The notes below the pieces were generated by a model. It was not told the DNA's origin. It did no database searches and was given only the letters and a program-made list of their open reading frames with translations. Shown here in pieces: positions 54,042-62,033 of a stretch of 64,000 bases of DNA; the stretch's first letter is position 1; each line of letters opens with the position of its first letter. Source of the DNA: Streptomyces sp. NRRL WC-3626 (GTDB lineage Bacteria > Actinomycetota > Actinomycetes > Streptomycetales > Streptomycetaceae). A program made the translations under genes and the position numbers. The DNA is taken from positions 62,001 through 126,000 of the forward strand of contig NZ_JOCA01000020.1 in assembly GCF_000718785.1 (NCBI RefSeq), written 5' to 3'.

Positions 54042-54767
54042 TCAGGGACGGCCCGAGGACGTCCTGGGACGTTTTCCGTCACCTGCGAACGACTCCAGGA
54101 CGCTTAGAAGGCGTTGGGCGTCTGCCAGGTCCGGCAGAACCTCGGGGGCGCCAGCCGCTGCGAGCTCCGCGCGACCGTGCAGACCGGAGGCGACGGCGAC
54201 GATCCCGCACCCCGTGGCCAGGGCAGCCTCCACATCGCGAGGGGTGTCCCCGACCAAGACGATGGGCGTGTCGACCCGGACGCCACGAAGCCGCCGCACT
54301 CGCTCGCGGGCGACCGAGACCAGATCGGAACGGAGATCGGCGTCCGCTCCGTAGGCGCCCACCGGCAGGTCCAGCAAGGATTCGAGGCCGAACGCGGAGA
54401 GCTTCACACGGGCGTTGGCCGCGATGTTGCCGGTCAGGACAGAGGAGACCCAGCCGCTCCGTGCCGAGGCGGCCTTCAATGCCTCATGGGCTCCTGGCAA
54501 GGCCCATCCACGCAAGCGCAGAGCGTCCCGGCGCTCATTCCCTGCCCGTTCGAGGGCGGCCTCGATGCCGGGCCAGTCGGGCACGGGCAACCCATCCCGA
54601 ACGAACATGTCGCGCATGATCAGTCGGTCCGTACGCCCCTCGGTCCGTGCCGGCCCCGTCGGCTCGCGCCCCGCAAGCGCCGAGAAGGCGGCGGCGTAGA
54701 TCTCCTTGCTCACCCCCGCGTTCTCGATGAGGGTGTGGTCGATGTCCCACAGGACGATGAGCTCCAT
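54042..54767 (-). CDS. HAD-superfamily hydrolase (phosphoglycolate-phosphatase-like)
   Basis: 241 aa from ATG 54767. Motif I is VLWDIDHTLIE, motif II VLTGNIAANAR, and motif IV VLVGDTPRDVEAAL. The cap is inserted after motif I, so it is a subfamily IA enzyme. These dephosphorylate small phosphometabolites such as nucleotides. It is divergent from the HTH/PLD-like regulator gene with 89 bases between starts and ends 72 bases before the radical SAM start, probably one operon. Confidence 0.85.
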   Translation of the reverse strand: MELIVLWDIDHTLIENAGVSKEIYAAAFSALAGREPTGPARTEGRTDRLIMRDMFVRDGLPVPDWPGIEAALERAGNERRDALRLRGWALPGAHEALKAASARSGWVSSVLTGNIAANARVKLSAFGLESLLDLPVGAYGADADLRSDLVSVARERVRRLRGVRVDTPIVLVGDTPRDVEAALATGCGIVAVASGLHGRAELAAAGAPEVLPDLADAQRLLSVLESFAGDGKRPRTSSGRP

Positions 54768-54856
54768 GACGCCAGCGTAAGCAGCAGTCGGCGACGCTGT
54801 GGTTCCGCAACAACGTCCCACAACGTCCTTGCGCGATCACGCGTTGCACCGCTTGC

Positions 54857-55639
54857 ATGGTTTCTGTGAACGACCGACTGCATACCGTGCTCGCCCAACG
54901 AGGGGTCTCGCCCGACGCGCTCGCGGAGATCTGCGAGGTCGACCCCAAGACGGTGAGCCGGTGGCTGGGCGGGCGGGTTCCTCACGCGCGGCATCGCTTT
55001 CGCGTGGCGGGTCACCTGCGCGTGGCGGAGACCTTCCTCTGGCCGACGCCCTCAAAGCGGCCCGGTCCACCCCGCGACGGATTAGGCACCGAACTGGTCG
55101 GCACCTACCAGAACCGAGCCAGCGTGCCGCGGGACGTATGGCTCTCGCTCCTGCGGGAGGCCCGGCAGGAGATCGGCGTCCTCGTCTTCTCCGGCACGTT
55201 CTTCGCACAGTCCAACCCGCATGTCGCCGAGATGCTCTCCGAACGCGCCGCCGAGGGCGTCCGGGTTCGCCTGTGTTTCGGTGACCCCGACGGACAGGCG
55301 GTCGCCGTCCGGGGCCGCGAAGAGGGAATCGGCGACACACTCGCCGCCAAGATCCGCGCCTCGCTGACCTACTACCGCCCCCTGCTGGGCGAGCCCGGGT
55401 GTGCGGTGCGTCTGCACGACACCACGCTCTACACGTCCATGTTCCGCTACGACGACGACCTCCTCGTCAATCCCCACATCTGGGGGCAGCCGGCCAGCGC
55501 CAACCCCCTCCTCCACCTCAAGAGAGCCGACGGCATGCGGTGGTTCGACAACTACGCACAGAGCTTCGACGCCGTCTGGGCCGCCGCACGGCCATGGGCA
55601 CCCGACCAGGAGAGGACCGCCGACCATGGGCAGGACTGA
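54857..55639 (+). CDS. HTH regulator with PLD-like C-terminal domain (DUF5919 type)
   Basis: 260 aa. Residues about 8-55 are a Cro/C1-like HTH (VSPDALAEICEVDPKTVSRWLGG). Residues about 90-245 resemble a phospholipase-D-like fold in the order GVLVFSGTFFA, RVRLCFGDPDG, and a late HDTTLYTSMFRYDDDLLVN. The HKD active-site motif is absent, so it likely binds a phosphorylated ligand rather than cleaving it. The divergent HAD gene and the overlapping Nudix gene suggest it controls the cassette. Homologues in Streptomyces islands are annotated as XRE regulators. Confidence 0.72.
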   Translation: MVSVNDRLHTVLAQRGVSPDALAEICEVDPKTVSRWLGGRVPHARHRFRVAGHLRVAETFLWPTPSKRPGPPRDGLGTELVGTYQNRASVPRDVWLSLLREARQEIGVLVFSGTFFAQSNPHVAEMLSERAAEGVRVRLCFGDPDGQAVAVRGREEGIGDTLAAKIRASLTYYRPLLGEPGCAVRLHDTTLYTSMFRYDDDLLVNPHIWGQPASANPLLHLKRADGMRWFDNYAQSFDAVWAAARPWAPDQERTADHGQD

Positions 55640-56093
55640 GTACTACAACGACCCGGCCGCGCCGAAGGCGAACACCCTCATCCCGGCCAGCAACCTGCTC
55701 GTCGTCGACGAGACCGGCGCCATCCTCCTCCAGCGCCGCCGCGACACCGGACAGTGGGCACTCCCCGGCGGCGCCCAGGACATCGGCGAGACCGCGGCCC
55801 ACTGCGCGGTTCGCGAGTGCCTGGAGGAGACCGGCATCATCGCGGAGATCACCGGCTTCCTCGGCGTCTACACCAACCCGAACCACATCGTCGCCTACAC
55901 CGACGGCGAGATCCGCCAGCAGTACGAGAACACCTACATCGGCCGCCCCGTCGGCGGAGCTCCCACGATCAACGACGAGGCCGACGGCGTCCGCTTCATC
56001 CAGCCCGCAGACCTGGACCAGTACGACATCCACCCGAGCATGCGCCAGCAGATCGGCGACTACCTCGCCGGCACCTATCCCTACCTCGGCTGA
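55626..56093 (+). CDS. Nudix hydrolase
   Basis: 155 aa. A complete Nudix box is present: GAQDIGE, then AVRECLEETGI at the right spacing. LLQRRRDTGQWALPGGA precedes it. The C-terminal half (HIVAYTDGEIRQQYENTY) is typical of ADP-ribose or NTP pyrophosphatases. Its start overlaps the regulator by 14 bases. It is one of three phosphohydrolase types (with HD and HAD) in this small region. Confidence 0.88.
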   Translation: MGRTEYYNDPAAPKANTLIPASNLLVVDETGAILLQRRRDTGQWALPGGAQDIGETAAHCAVRECLEETGIIAEITGFLGVYTNPNHIVAYTDGEIRQQYENTYIGRPVGGAPTINDEADGVRFIQPADLDQYDIHPSMRQQIGDYLAGTYPYLG

Positions 56094-56644
56094 CTCGCCA
56101 CGGCAGCTTCGACCCTCTCGACAGACGAGAAAATCTCCGGCGCCGCGCGCCGGATGAACCGACCGACCACGCTGTCCGCGCCGTAACGGTCGACGATCTC
56201 CGCAACCCGTTCCCGCGCGGTCGTCCGGCCGCCGTCGGGCGTCGTCGTCATGTCGCAATACACGAGGGCGTCCACCAACAGCGGATCGTCCAGCAACGGG
56301 AACTCCCTCGTCAACTCCTCTCGCAGCCCACGTTCTTCCGCCTCCAGCAGCGCGAACGAGTGGTTCGCTACCAGACGGGCCAGCCTCTCAACGACACCGT
56401 GCTCGTCCCGTAGGAAGCGTGCGCCATCGAGCGGATGGAACCCGGTGGTCGCCAAGCGAGGCGCATATCCCACGTCATGCAGGATCGCGGCCGAGATCAG
56501 CAGGTCAGCGTCCTTCCCCAAGATCAGGCCGACATCGGCCGCCCGGGCTGCGACTCCACAGCTGTGCGCCCACCGTCGTGGGAACACATTCCCGAGTTCA
56601 GCCGCCGCAACTCGCCTGGCCCAGCCCACCATCTCCTCGCCCAT
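56081..56644 (-). CDS. HD-domain phosphohydrolase
   Basis: 187 aa. Metal ligands: His in RWAHSCGV, the HD pair in AAILHDVGY, and a later Asp in YCDMTT. The fold is that of small metal-dependent HD proteins acting on nucleotides. It converges with, and overlaps by 13 bases, the Nudix gene. The GC-rich codons match the region. The substrate is unknown. Confidence 0.82.
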   Translation of the reverse strand: MGEEMVGWARRVAAAELGNVFPRRWAHSCGVAARAADVGLILGKDADLLISAAILHDVGYAPRLATTGFHPLDGARFLRDEHGVVERLARLVANHSFALLEAEERGLREELTREFPLLDDPLLVDALVYCDMTTTPDGGRTTARERVAEIVDRYGADSVVGRFIRRAAPEIFSSVERVEAAVASQPR

Positions 56645-57214
56645 GGCCTCTACATGCCCCGCCGAGTGCCTGCCAGTCGCATTGGTCCCCGTCCCGTCTC
56701 AGTGAGCCCGTCGCTCGGCAGTGCGCTGAGCCGCCGGACGACAGGGCCGGCCAAGAGGGCGCATCTCTGCTCGAAGTCCGACGGGAGCCAGCCGCGGCTC
56801 AGCAAGCGCGGGTGGGCGGGAAACGCCGTGATCGCGGCAACAACGAAAGCGAGCGATGCCCACGGCGTGTGCACGCGCGACCTGTCTCGCCTGCAGTTGC
56901 CACACGCGTGCCGTGAGGCTCTTGCCCAGCAGCGGTCAGAGCGGATCGACGATCACACCATTGCCATACCTGCCCACTGGTGGAACTCCGAGGTAGCCGC
57001 CGCTCACCTGCCTGGTGCTCCCGTGACCGGCCCAGGCACCACGCATCTCAGCCGGGGCGACCTCTTCGCGCAGCTTCGGGCTTTCCAAGCTGATTGCGCC
57101 CGTCGCCGAGGCCGTTGCCGAGCTGGACGGTGATCTCGTGGGGCTGGAGGATTCCTCGTGGCCCGTGTGCATCGGCCGGGCCGTGATCGGCGCTTCGTGT
57201 CCGTTGGGGCAGAC
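56645..57214. other. Decayed region without a supportable gene
   Basis: 570 bases of lower GC than the flanks. Short open frames on both strands have mixed third-position GC. One forward stretch near 56936-57080 (SERIDDHTIAIPAHWWNSEV) followed, after a frameshift, by KLIAPVAEAVAELDGDLVGL up to 57241 reads like a broken gene. A 74-codon frame on the minus strand (56650-56874) is also possible. I name none. Confidence 0.4.
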
Positions 57215-58198
57215 TCAGGGGGCTTCCGGGGTGGAGGCGTGATCAGCCGGCCCCTGGACAGCGGGGATCAGGTCTGCGAGGCGTTCGAGCTGGGTGCGTT
57301 GGGAGTGCGGGTCCAGGGCAGCGAGGCGGGCGACGATGTGCCGGGCGCCGGCGGCGACGTACCGTCCCAGGCGTTCACGCACCTGGTCTGCGGAGCCGGT
57401 GACGACTGCCTGGATCTTTTCCAGCTCCGCCAGTGGCATTCCGTAGGTGGCCCTCGCGTAGTCGTCCAGTGCCCGGCTGCCGGTCTCGATGTCGTCGTCG
57501 ATCCGTACCGAGACGAACAGGGCGGGGGCGATGTCCTCGGCCGCACGTCCGGCGTCGGCCGCCGCTCTGTGGACCTCGCGGAGGCCGGACGCGTAGTCGG
57601 CGGGGTCGGGCGGGTAGGGCAGCCATCCGTCGTACAGTCGGCCGGTGCGGGCCAGAGCCGCGGGTGTCGCGCCGCCGAGCCAGACGGGTGGGCCGCCGGC
57701 GCTGGCCGGCCTGGTCGTGGGCGGGATGTCGTCGAAGCGGAGGATCTCGCCGTGGAAGGTGTCTGCGCCGTCCCACAGGGCCCGCCACAGCGCGACGGTC
57801 TCGTCCAGGCGGGCGAAGCGCCTTTCCCACGGCAGCTCGGACAGCGTGTAGAGGGGCCGCCCGAACCGGCCGGGGAAGCCGGCACCGACGGCCACGGTGA
57901 GTCGGCCACCGGACAGCAGGTCGATCGACGCGAGTGACTGCGCGGCCTGGATCGGCCGACGCAGGAATGGCATCAGTGCAGCTGTGCCCAGCGTCACGGT
58001 CTCGGTCACCGGGGCGAGTGCGGCCAGCATCGTGAGTGCCTCGATGCGCGGGCTGATCAGGGAATCGTTGGCGAAGAGCGAGGAGAAGCCCGCGCGTTCG
58101 GCGTACCGGCCGAACGCGATCAGCTCGCGGGGGTCGTCGGCCGCGCCCCACTGGGCGGTTCCCGTCGGAAGCAGTACACCGATGTCCATGTCGGCCAT
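57215..58198 (-). CDS. LLM-class flavin/F420-dependent oxidoreductase
   Basis: 327 aa from ATG 58198. Luciferase-like monooxygenase fold with MDIGVLLPTG at the start, TLGTAALMPFLRRPIQAAQS, LSGGRLTVAVGAGF and VWLGGATPAALARTGRLYDG. Similar enzymes use F420 or FMN to reduce or oxidise aldehydes and ketones. It is divergent from the MmyB-like regulator with a palindrome between the two starts. The cofactor choice cannot be settled by eye. Confidence 0.88.
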   Translation of the reverse strand: MADMDIGVLLPTGTAQWGAADDPRELIAFGRYAERAGFSSLFANDSLISPRIEALTMLAALAPVTETVTLGTAALMPFLRRPIQAAQSLASIDLLSGGRLTVAVGAGFPGRFGRPLYTLSELPWERRFARLDETVALWRALWDGADTFHGEILRFDDIPPTTRPASAGGPPVWLGGATPAALARTGRLYDGWLPYPPDPADYASGLREVHRAAADAGRAAEDIAPALFVSVRIDDDIETGSRALDDYARATYGMPLAELEKIQAVVTGSADQVRERLGRYVAAGARHIVARLAALDPHSQRTQLERLADLIPAVQGPADHASTPEAP

Positions 58199-58224
58199 GT
58201 TCACGACCGGTACGAGTGGCGGCA

Positions 58225-58240
58225 ATTCCCTGCGGGGAAT
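58225..58240. promoter_or_regulatory. Palindromic operator between the LLM and MmyB-like genes
   Basis: ATTCCC-TGCG-GGGAAT is a perfect dyad. It lies 36-51 bases before the likely leaderless GTG of the regulator and 27-42 bases before the oxidoreductase start. The same dyad recurs at 59522. Confidence 0.65.
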
Positions 58241-58275
58241 GGCCCGGGACCCTCCGCTGCCGTTACAACAGGCCC

Positions 58276-59055
58276 GTGGACTTTCCTCGTACGCTTCGCG
58301 AACGTCGCACCCGCCGTCATGTCAGCCAGCTCGACCTGGCGCTGCGGGCGGGCACCACCCAGCGCCACCTCAGCTTCATCGAATCCGGCAGGTCCGTCCC
58401 GGGCCGGAACATGGTCGTGCGCCTGGCGGAGTCGCTGGAGATGCCGCTGCGGGAGCGCAACGAGCTGCTGCTGGCCGCCGGTTACGCGCCCGCCTACCCG
58501 GAGAGCTCACTGGACGATCCGGCGCTGGCCCCCGTGCGCACGGCGATCGACCACATCCTCCGCGGGTATCTGCCGTATCCGGCGCTGGTCGTGGACCGGG
58601 GCGGTGACCTGATCGCCGCGAACACCGCCTTCGACCTGATCACCGAGGGGGTGGCCCCCGAGCTGGTGGGTCCGGGCACGAACGTCTACCGCCTTGCGCT
58701 GCATCCCGACGGTCTGGCCCCCCGAATCCTCAACCTCGCCGAGTGGGCGCGCCACATCCTGGTGCGCCTTGGCCACCTGGAGGAGCTGCACGCCGAACTC
58801 GCCGGGTACGTCCCCGAACTGGAGCCGTCCGCCGGGCAACTCGGTTTCGCGGTGCCGCTCCGCCTGCGGTCCTCCTACGGTGAGCTGCGCCTGATGACGA
58901 CGGTGACGACCTTCGCCACCGCCGTCGACGTGACGCTTGCGGAACTGAAACTGGAGGCGTTCCTGCCCGCCGACCCGGCGACGGCCGAGGCTCTCTCGGC
59001 AGCCGCCGGGGCAATGGCCTGCGCCACCCCCGGTCAGGAGCCCGGGAACATGTAA
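58276..59055 (+). CDS. XRE-family regulator with MmyB-like ligand domain
   Basis: 259 aa from GTG 58276, preceded at six bases by TACAAC, which suits a leaderless start. Residues about 5-65 are an HTH with SQLDLALRAGTTQRHLSFIE. Residues about 95-250 match the MmyB-like domain of actinobacterial regulators (YPALVVDRGGDLIAANTAF, LHPDGLAPRILN). Such regulators bind small hydrophobic ligands and often sit divergent from an oxidoreductase, as here. It converges with, and overlaps by 22 bases, the SnoaL-like gene. Confidence 0.87.
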   Translation: MDFPRTLRERRTRRHVSQLDLALRAGTTQRHLSFIESGRSVPGRNMVVRLAESLEMPLRERNELLLAAGYAPAYPESSLDDPALAPVRTAIDHILRGYLPYPALVVDRGGDLIAANTAFDLITEGVAPELVGPGTNVYRLALHPDGLAPRILNLAEWARHILVRLGHLEELHAELAGYVPELEPSAGQLGFAVPLRLRSSYGELRLMTTVTTFATAVDVTLAELKLEAFLPADPATAEALSAAAGAMACATPGQEPGNM

Positions 59056-59456
59056 TCGGTCTGGATGCGGCCGCTGTCGTCGAGTACGAGCATGTCCGAA
59101 CCACCACCCACCACGTCGCCGGTCGCGGTGGACACCGCCTCCCAGCCGAACCTGACCGCGCCATTGAGACGTATCGCACCGGGGCGCGCCCGGAAGGCGA
59201 ATCCCTGTTTCTCGACGAACCGCTCGTAGCTTCGGGCCACTCGGGTCTCGATGGCGTCGTATCCCTGAGCCTCCAGGGTCGTGTGGTCGAAGCCGAGTTC
59301 CGCGGCGGTCTCCCGTATCTCCGCAGGCGGGTGAAGGATGTGGGTGCCGTCCTCGGCCCAGAGTCGCTCGATGGCCGCGCGGCGCTCCGCGGCGTCGGGC
59401 AGGTTCCACTGAGCCATGTAGCGTTCGGCCAGCTGCTGCGGGTCGATCTCGATCAT
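59034..59456 (-). CDS. SnoaL-like (NTF2-fold) small protein
   Basis: 140 aa from ATG 59456, which has AAGGAGA upstream. NTF2-like cone fold: LAERYMAQWNLPDAAERRAA, DGTHILHPP, and GGGSDMLVLDDSGRIQTDY. Family members are isomerases, cyclases or binding proteins for small ligands. Its 3' end overlaps that of the regulator. The dyad at 59522 lies 66 bases upstream of its start, so the MmyB-like protein probably controls it. Confidence 0.8.
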   Translation of the reverse strand: MIEIDPQQLAERYMAQWNLPDAAERRAAIERLWAEDGTHILHPPAEIRETAAELGFDHTTLEAQGYDAIETRVARSYERFVEKQGFAFRARPGAIRLNGAVRFGWEAVSTATGDVVGGGSDMLVLDDSGRIQTDYMFPGS

Positions 59457-59521
59457 CTTCGTCTCCTTGCCCGGGCAGGTCTGTTCGGACCAGATCCTGC
59501 GGGGGACGGTGGAGACCGGCA

Positions 59522-59537
59522 ATTCCTCGCAGGGAAT
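59522..59537. promoter_or_regulatory. Second copy of the palindromic operator, upstream of the SnoaL-like gene
   Basis: ATTCCT-CGCA-GGGAAT repeats the 58225 site with one change in the left arm and the same four-base spacer. Flanks GGCA before and GGGCC after are also shared. Confidence 0.65.
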
Positions 59538-59761
59538 GGGCCTTTACGCGTCAGGGACGCGCCGGCAGGACACGTCTCGCCCGGCAGAGCGATCGTTTAC
59601 GGGCCAGCTCTTGGGAAGGTCACGTGACTCCGCACGCGACCCTGGGAGTTCGTCGTGCCCGCGGGCCTGAACGTCGGCGTCGGCAGCGGCCCGGCGGGAT
59701 ACGCTCACGCCCTTGGTGTCGGTCAACGGGGTGTTTCCCGGGGGGAATCGTGGGGTGTTCG

Positions 59762-60532
59762 GTGCGTCGTGCCGTGGTTGTCGGGGTGTTGGTCCTCGGG
59801 GGTGCGGTCGGGTGTGGGGGTGAGGCGGCCGAGGTGGAGCCCGCTGATGCCGTGGCGGAGGCGGCTGCCCGGGCCGAGGGGGTCGAGTCCGTGCGGTACC
59901 GGGTGGCCGGGGAGCTGCCGGAGACCGGGCGGGTGGAGGCCGACGCGGTCATGCGGTCCGAGCCCGCGGCCGTGAGCATGAAGGTGAGTACGGGTGGGAA
60001 GGGTGCGGTGCCGGTCCGGTTCGTCGATGACGTGATGTACGTCGGCAAGGCGCCGGACGGGCAGAAGTGGCTCAGGGCGGATGCGGGCGTGTGGGGTGGG
60101 CTCACCGTCGACAACAACTCCTACGGCGCGCTGCCCCGGCAGCTGGAGAGCAGCCCGCTCGTCCAGTCCACCCTCCTGACCGGGGCGAAGGACGTGCGGG
60201 AGGTCGGGAGTGAGACCGTCGACGGCACCCGGACCACGCACTACCGGGGGACGGTCACCTTCGACGGCCTGCGTGCCGCCGGCAAGGCCGCGCGGGGCGA
60301 GGCGGCCCGGGAACGGCTGACCGCGAGCCTTGATCAGTTCATGGGGCTCCGTGTCTCCGACACACTCACCATGGACCTGTGGATCGACGGCGACGACCAC
60401 GCCAAGCGGTTCCGCTGGCAGGCCCAGAGCGATGGCGGGCCGCTCGACCTCACCATCACCTTCCTCGACATCGACCGGCCCGTGACCATCGAGGCCCCGC
60501 CGGCGGACGCGCAGGAGGAGCTGGGTTCGTAG
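59762..60532 (+). CDS. LppX/LprAFG-like lipoprotein
   Basis: 256 aa from GTG 59762. The signal (RRAVVVGVLVLGGAVGC) ends in a lipobox. The mature part alternates strands and helices as in the LppX/LprG lipid-carrier family (VESVRYRVAGELPETGRVEA, MYVGKAPDGQKWLRADAG, LWIDGDDHAKRFRWQ). LprG-type proteins carry acylated glycolipids in mycobacteria, but a role in Streptomyces is open. GTG 59750 is an alternative start. It converges with the sigma factor gene. Confidence 0.78.
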   Translation: MRRAVVVGVLVLGGAVGCGGEAAEVEPADAVAEAAARAEGVESVRYRVAGELPETGRVEADAVMRSEPAAVSMKVSTGGKGAVPVRFVDDVMYVGKAPDGQKWLRADAGVWGGLTVDNNSYGALPRQLESSPLVQSTLLTGAKDVREVGSETVDGTRTTHYRGTVTFDGLRAAGKAARGEAARERLTASLDQFMGLRVSDTLTMDLWIDGDDHAKRFRWQAQSDGGPLDLTITFLDIDRPVTIEAPPADAQEELGS

Positions 60533-60552
60533 GCTCACAAGAGCGGGCGGGG

Positions 60553-61101
60553 TCAGTGGACGCCTCGTTCCTCCAGGGCTGTTCTGAGGCTGCGCAGGGC
60601 GTAGTAGACGCGGGACTTCACCGTGCCCTGGGGGACGCCGAGGGTGGTGGCCGCCTGCTGGGTGGTGCGGTCGGCGAAGAAGGTGGCCTCCAGGACCTCG
60701 CGGTGGGCGGGGGTCAGCGCCCGCAGGGCGTCGTGCAGGACGATGGACGACAGCATGCGTTCTATGTCGTCGCCCTCGGCGCCCAGTTCGGTCAGCCAGG
60801 TCGCACCGCCGATCTCCGGCGGCCGGGCCGCCTTGGTGCGGTGTGCGTCGATCACGAGGTTGCGGGCGACACGGAACATCCAGGGGCGTACGGCCATGCC
60901 CTCTCGGTCCTTCAGGTTCCGCTTGTTCCAGCAGCGCAGCAGCGTCTCCTGGATGACGTCCTCGGTGCGGTGGGTGTCGCCGCCGAGCATGCGCAGGACG
61001 TACGCGTGGAGGGCCGGGCCGTGCTCCAGGAAGAGGTCCCTCAGCGCCCGTTCGTCAGCGGAGACGGCGGTCGCCGACCCGATCACTGTCACGTTCATCA
61101 T
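60553..61101 (-). CDS. ECF-family RNA polymerase sigma factor
   Basis: 182 aa. Region 2 (LRDLFLEHGPALHAYVLRML, DVIQETLLRCWN, WMFRVARNLVIDAHR) and region 4 (LTPAHREVLEATFFADRTTQ, GTVKSRVYYALRSLR) are complete. GGGAG lies three bases before ATG 61101; the adjacent ATG 61098 is equally likely. No anti-sigma factor is adjacent. The neighbouring lipoprotein gene is convergent. An MNVTV-type leader precedes region 2. Confidence 0.92.
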   Translation of the reverse strand: MMNVTVIGSATAVSADERALRDLFLEHGPALHAYVLRMLGGDTHRTEDVIQETLLRCWNKRNLKDREGMAVRPWMFRVARNLVIDAHRTKAARPPEIGGATWLTELGAEGDDIERMLSSIVLHDALRALTPAHREVLEATFFADRTTQQAATTLGVPQGTVKSRVYYALRSLRTALEERGVH

Positions 61102-61206
61102 GTGCTCCCGCTCCTCGGAGTGGCCTTGGGAGGAACGGAGTGTGCTCAGGAGGGGTCCACGTTCGTTTGACGCCCGGTCCACGGCGCGTACATCGCGCCC
61201 CGCGGG

Positions 61207-62013
61207 TCAGACGCAGGTGATCGGAGCCTCCAGCCGGCGGCGGACCCGGTGGGCCAGGCGCTCGTCGGCGGCGGTGAGGCGGCCGGCCTCGTGCAACCTG
61301 TCCCACATGTGCAGCAGTTCGTTGCCGTGGATCTCGATCGCCCGGTCTTCGTCCAGCCGCTGCCATGCCGCCGTCGCCCGGGCCACCGCCGCCGGTGCCT
61401 GCGGATCGCCGGCCCCGCACAGGATGCGGGCCACCGACAGGGCCAGCACGGTGGCCTCGCGGTGGTCCCCCAGCAGATGCGCGAGGTAGGCCTCCATGGC
61501 CCGTGCCTCCAACGCGTCCGGATGCTCCGTGCCCGCCGAGCGGGTCAGTGTCTCGCGCAGCGCCGTCGCCTCCGCCGACGCCTCCTCCAGCCGGCCCTCG
61601 GTCACCAGCGCGTTGATGCGCGCGACCGGCTGCGCCAGCTGCGGGGGGAGCGGGCGCGACGGCACAGGGGGCGGCGCCGTCGCCGCGGCCCGGGCACGGG
61701 CGATCGCCGTGGCCACCGCGGAGGCCGGCGCCGGGGCGGGCGTCGGGGCCGGCGCCGGGGCGGGCGTCGGGGCCGGCGTCGGCTGTCGGTCGACGAGGCG
61801 GCTGGAGCCGTCGGGAGACACCTCCAGGACGAAGTGGGCGGCGCCCGGACCGTCGGTCACCGTCGCCTCGACGGCGGTGGCGCGCTGCTGCGCGTACTGC
61901 TGCAACCGGTCGAGCACGGCGTCGTGTACGGACTGTCCCGGCTCGGCGACCAGGGGCTCTCCGTCGATCTCGGCGATGCCGTCGTCCGAGATGCGCACCG
62001 CGAACGGGGCCAT
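61207..62013 (-). CDS. TPR-like helical protein with Pro/Ala linker
   Basis: 268 aa from ATG 62013, with AGGAGG at seven bases. Residues 1-80 form a small beta-rich domain (FAVRISDDGIAEIDGEPLV). Residues about 82-115 are a (Pro-Ala/Thr)n linker encoded by 24-bp direct repeats. Residues about 130-268 are TPR-like helices (ARINALVTEGRLEEASAEA). An alternative ATG at 62037 would overlap the stop of the transglycosylase gene. The family is seen next to conjugation-like genes in Streptomyces. Confidence 0.72.
   Translation of the reverse strand: MAPFAVRISDDGIAEIDGEPLVAEPGQSVHDAVLDRLQQYAQQRATAVEATVTDGPGAAHFVLEVSPDGSSRLVDRQPTPAPTPAPAPAPTPAPAPASAVATAIARARAAATAPPPVPSRPLPPQLAQPVARINALVTEGRLEEASAEATALRETLTRSAGTEHPDALEARAMEAYLAHLLGDHREATVLALSVARILCGAGDPQAPAAVARATAAWQRLDEDRAIEIHGNELLHMWDRLHEAGRLTAADERLAHRVRRRLEAPITCV
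61724..61782 (-). repeat. 24-bp direct repeats encoding a Pro/Ala linker
   Basis: Two identical 24-bp units (61724-61747, 61748-61771) and an 11-base partial third lie inside the TPR-like gene. They encode the alternating Pro-Ala-Pro-Thr linker, which could vary in length between strains. Confidence 0.8.
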
Positions 62014-62033
62014 GGCTGCTGTCCTCCTGTTGT

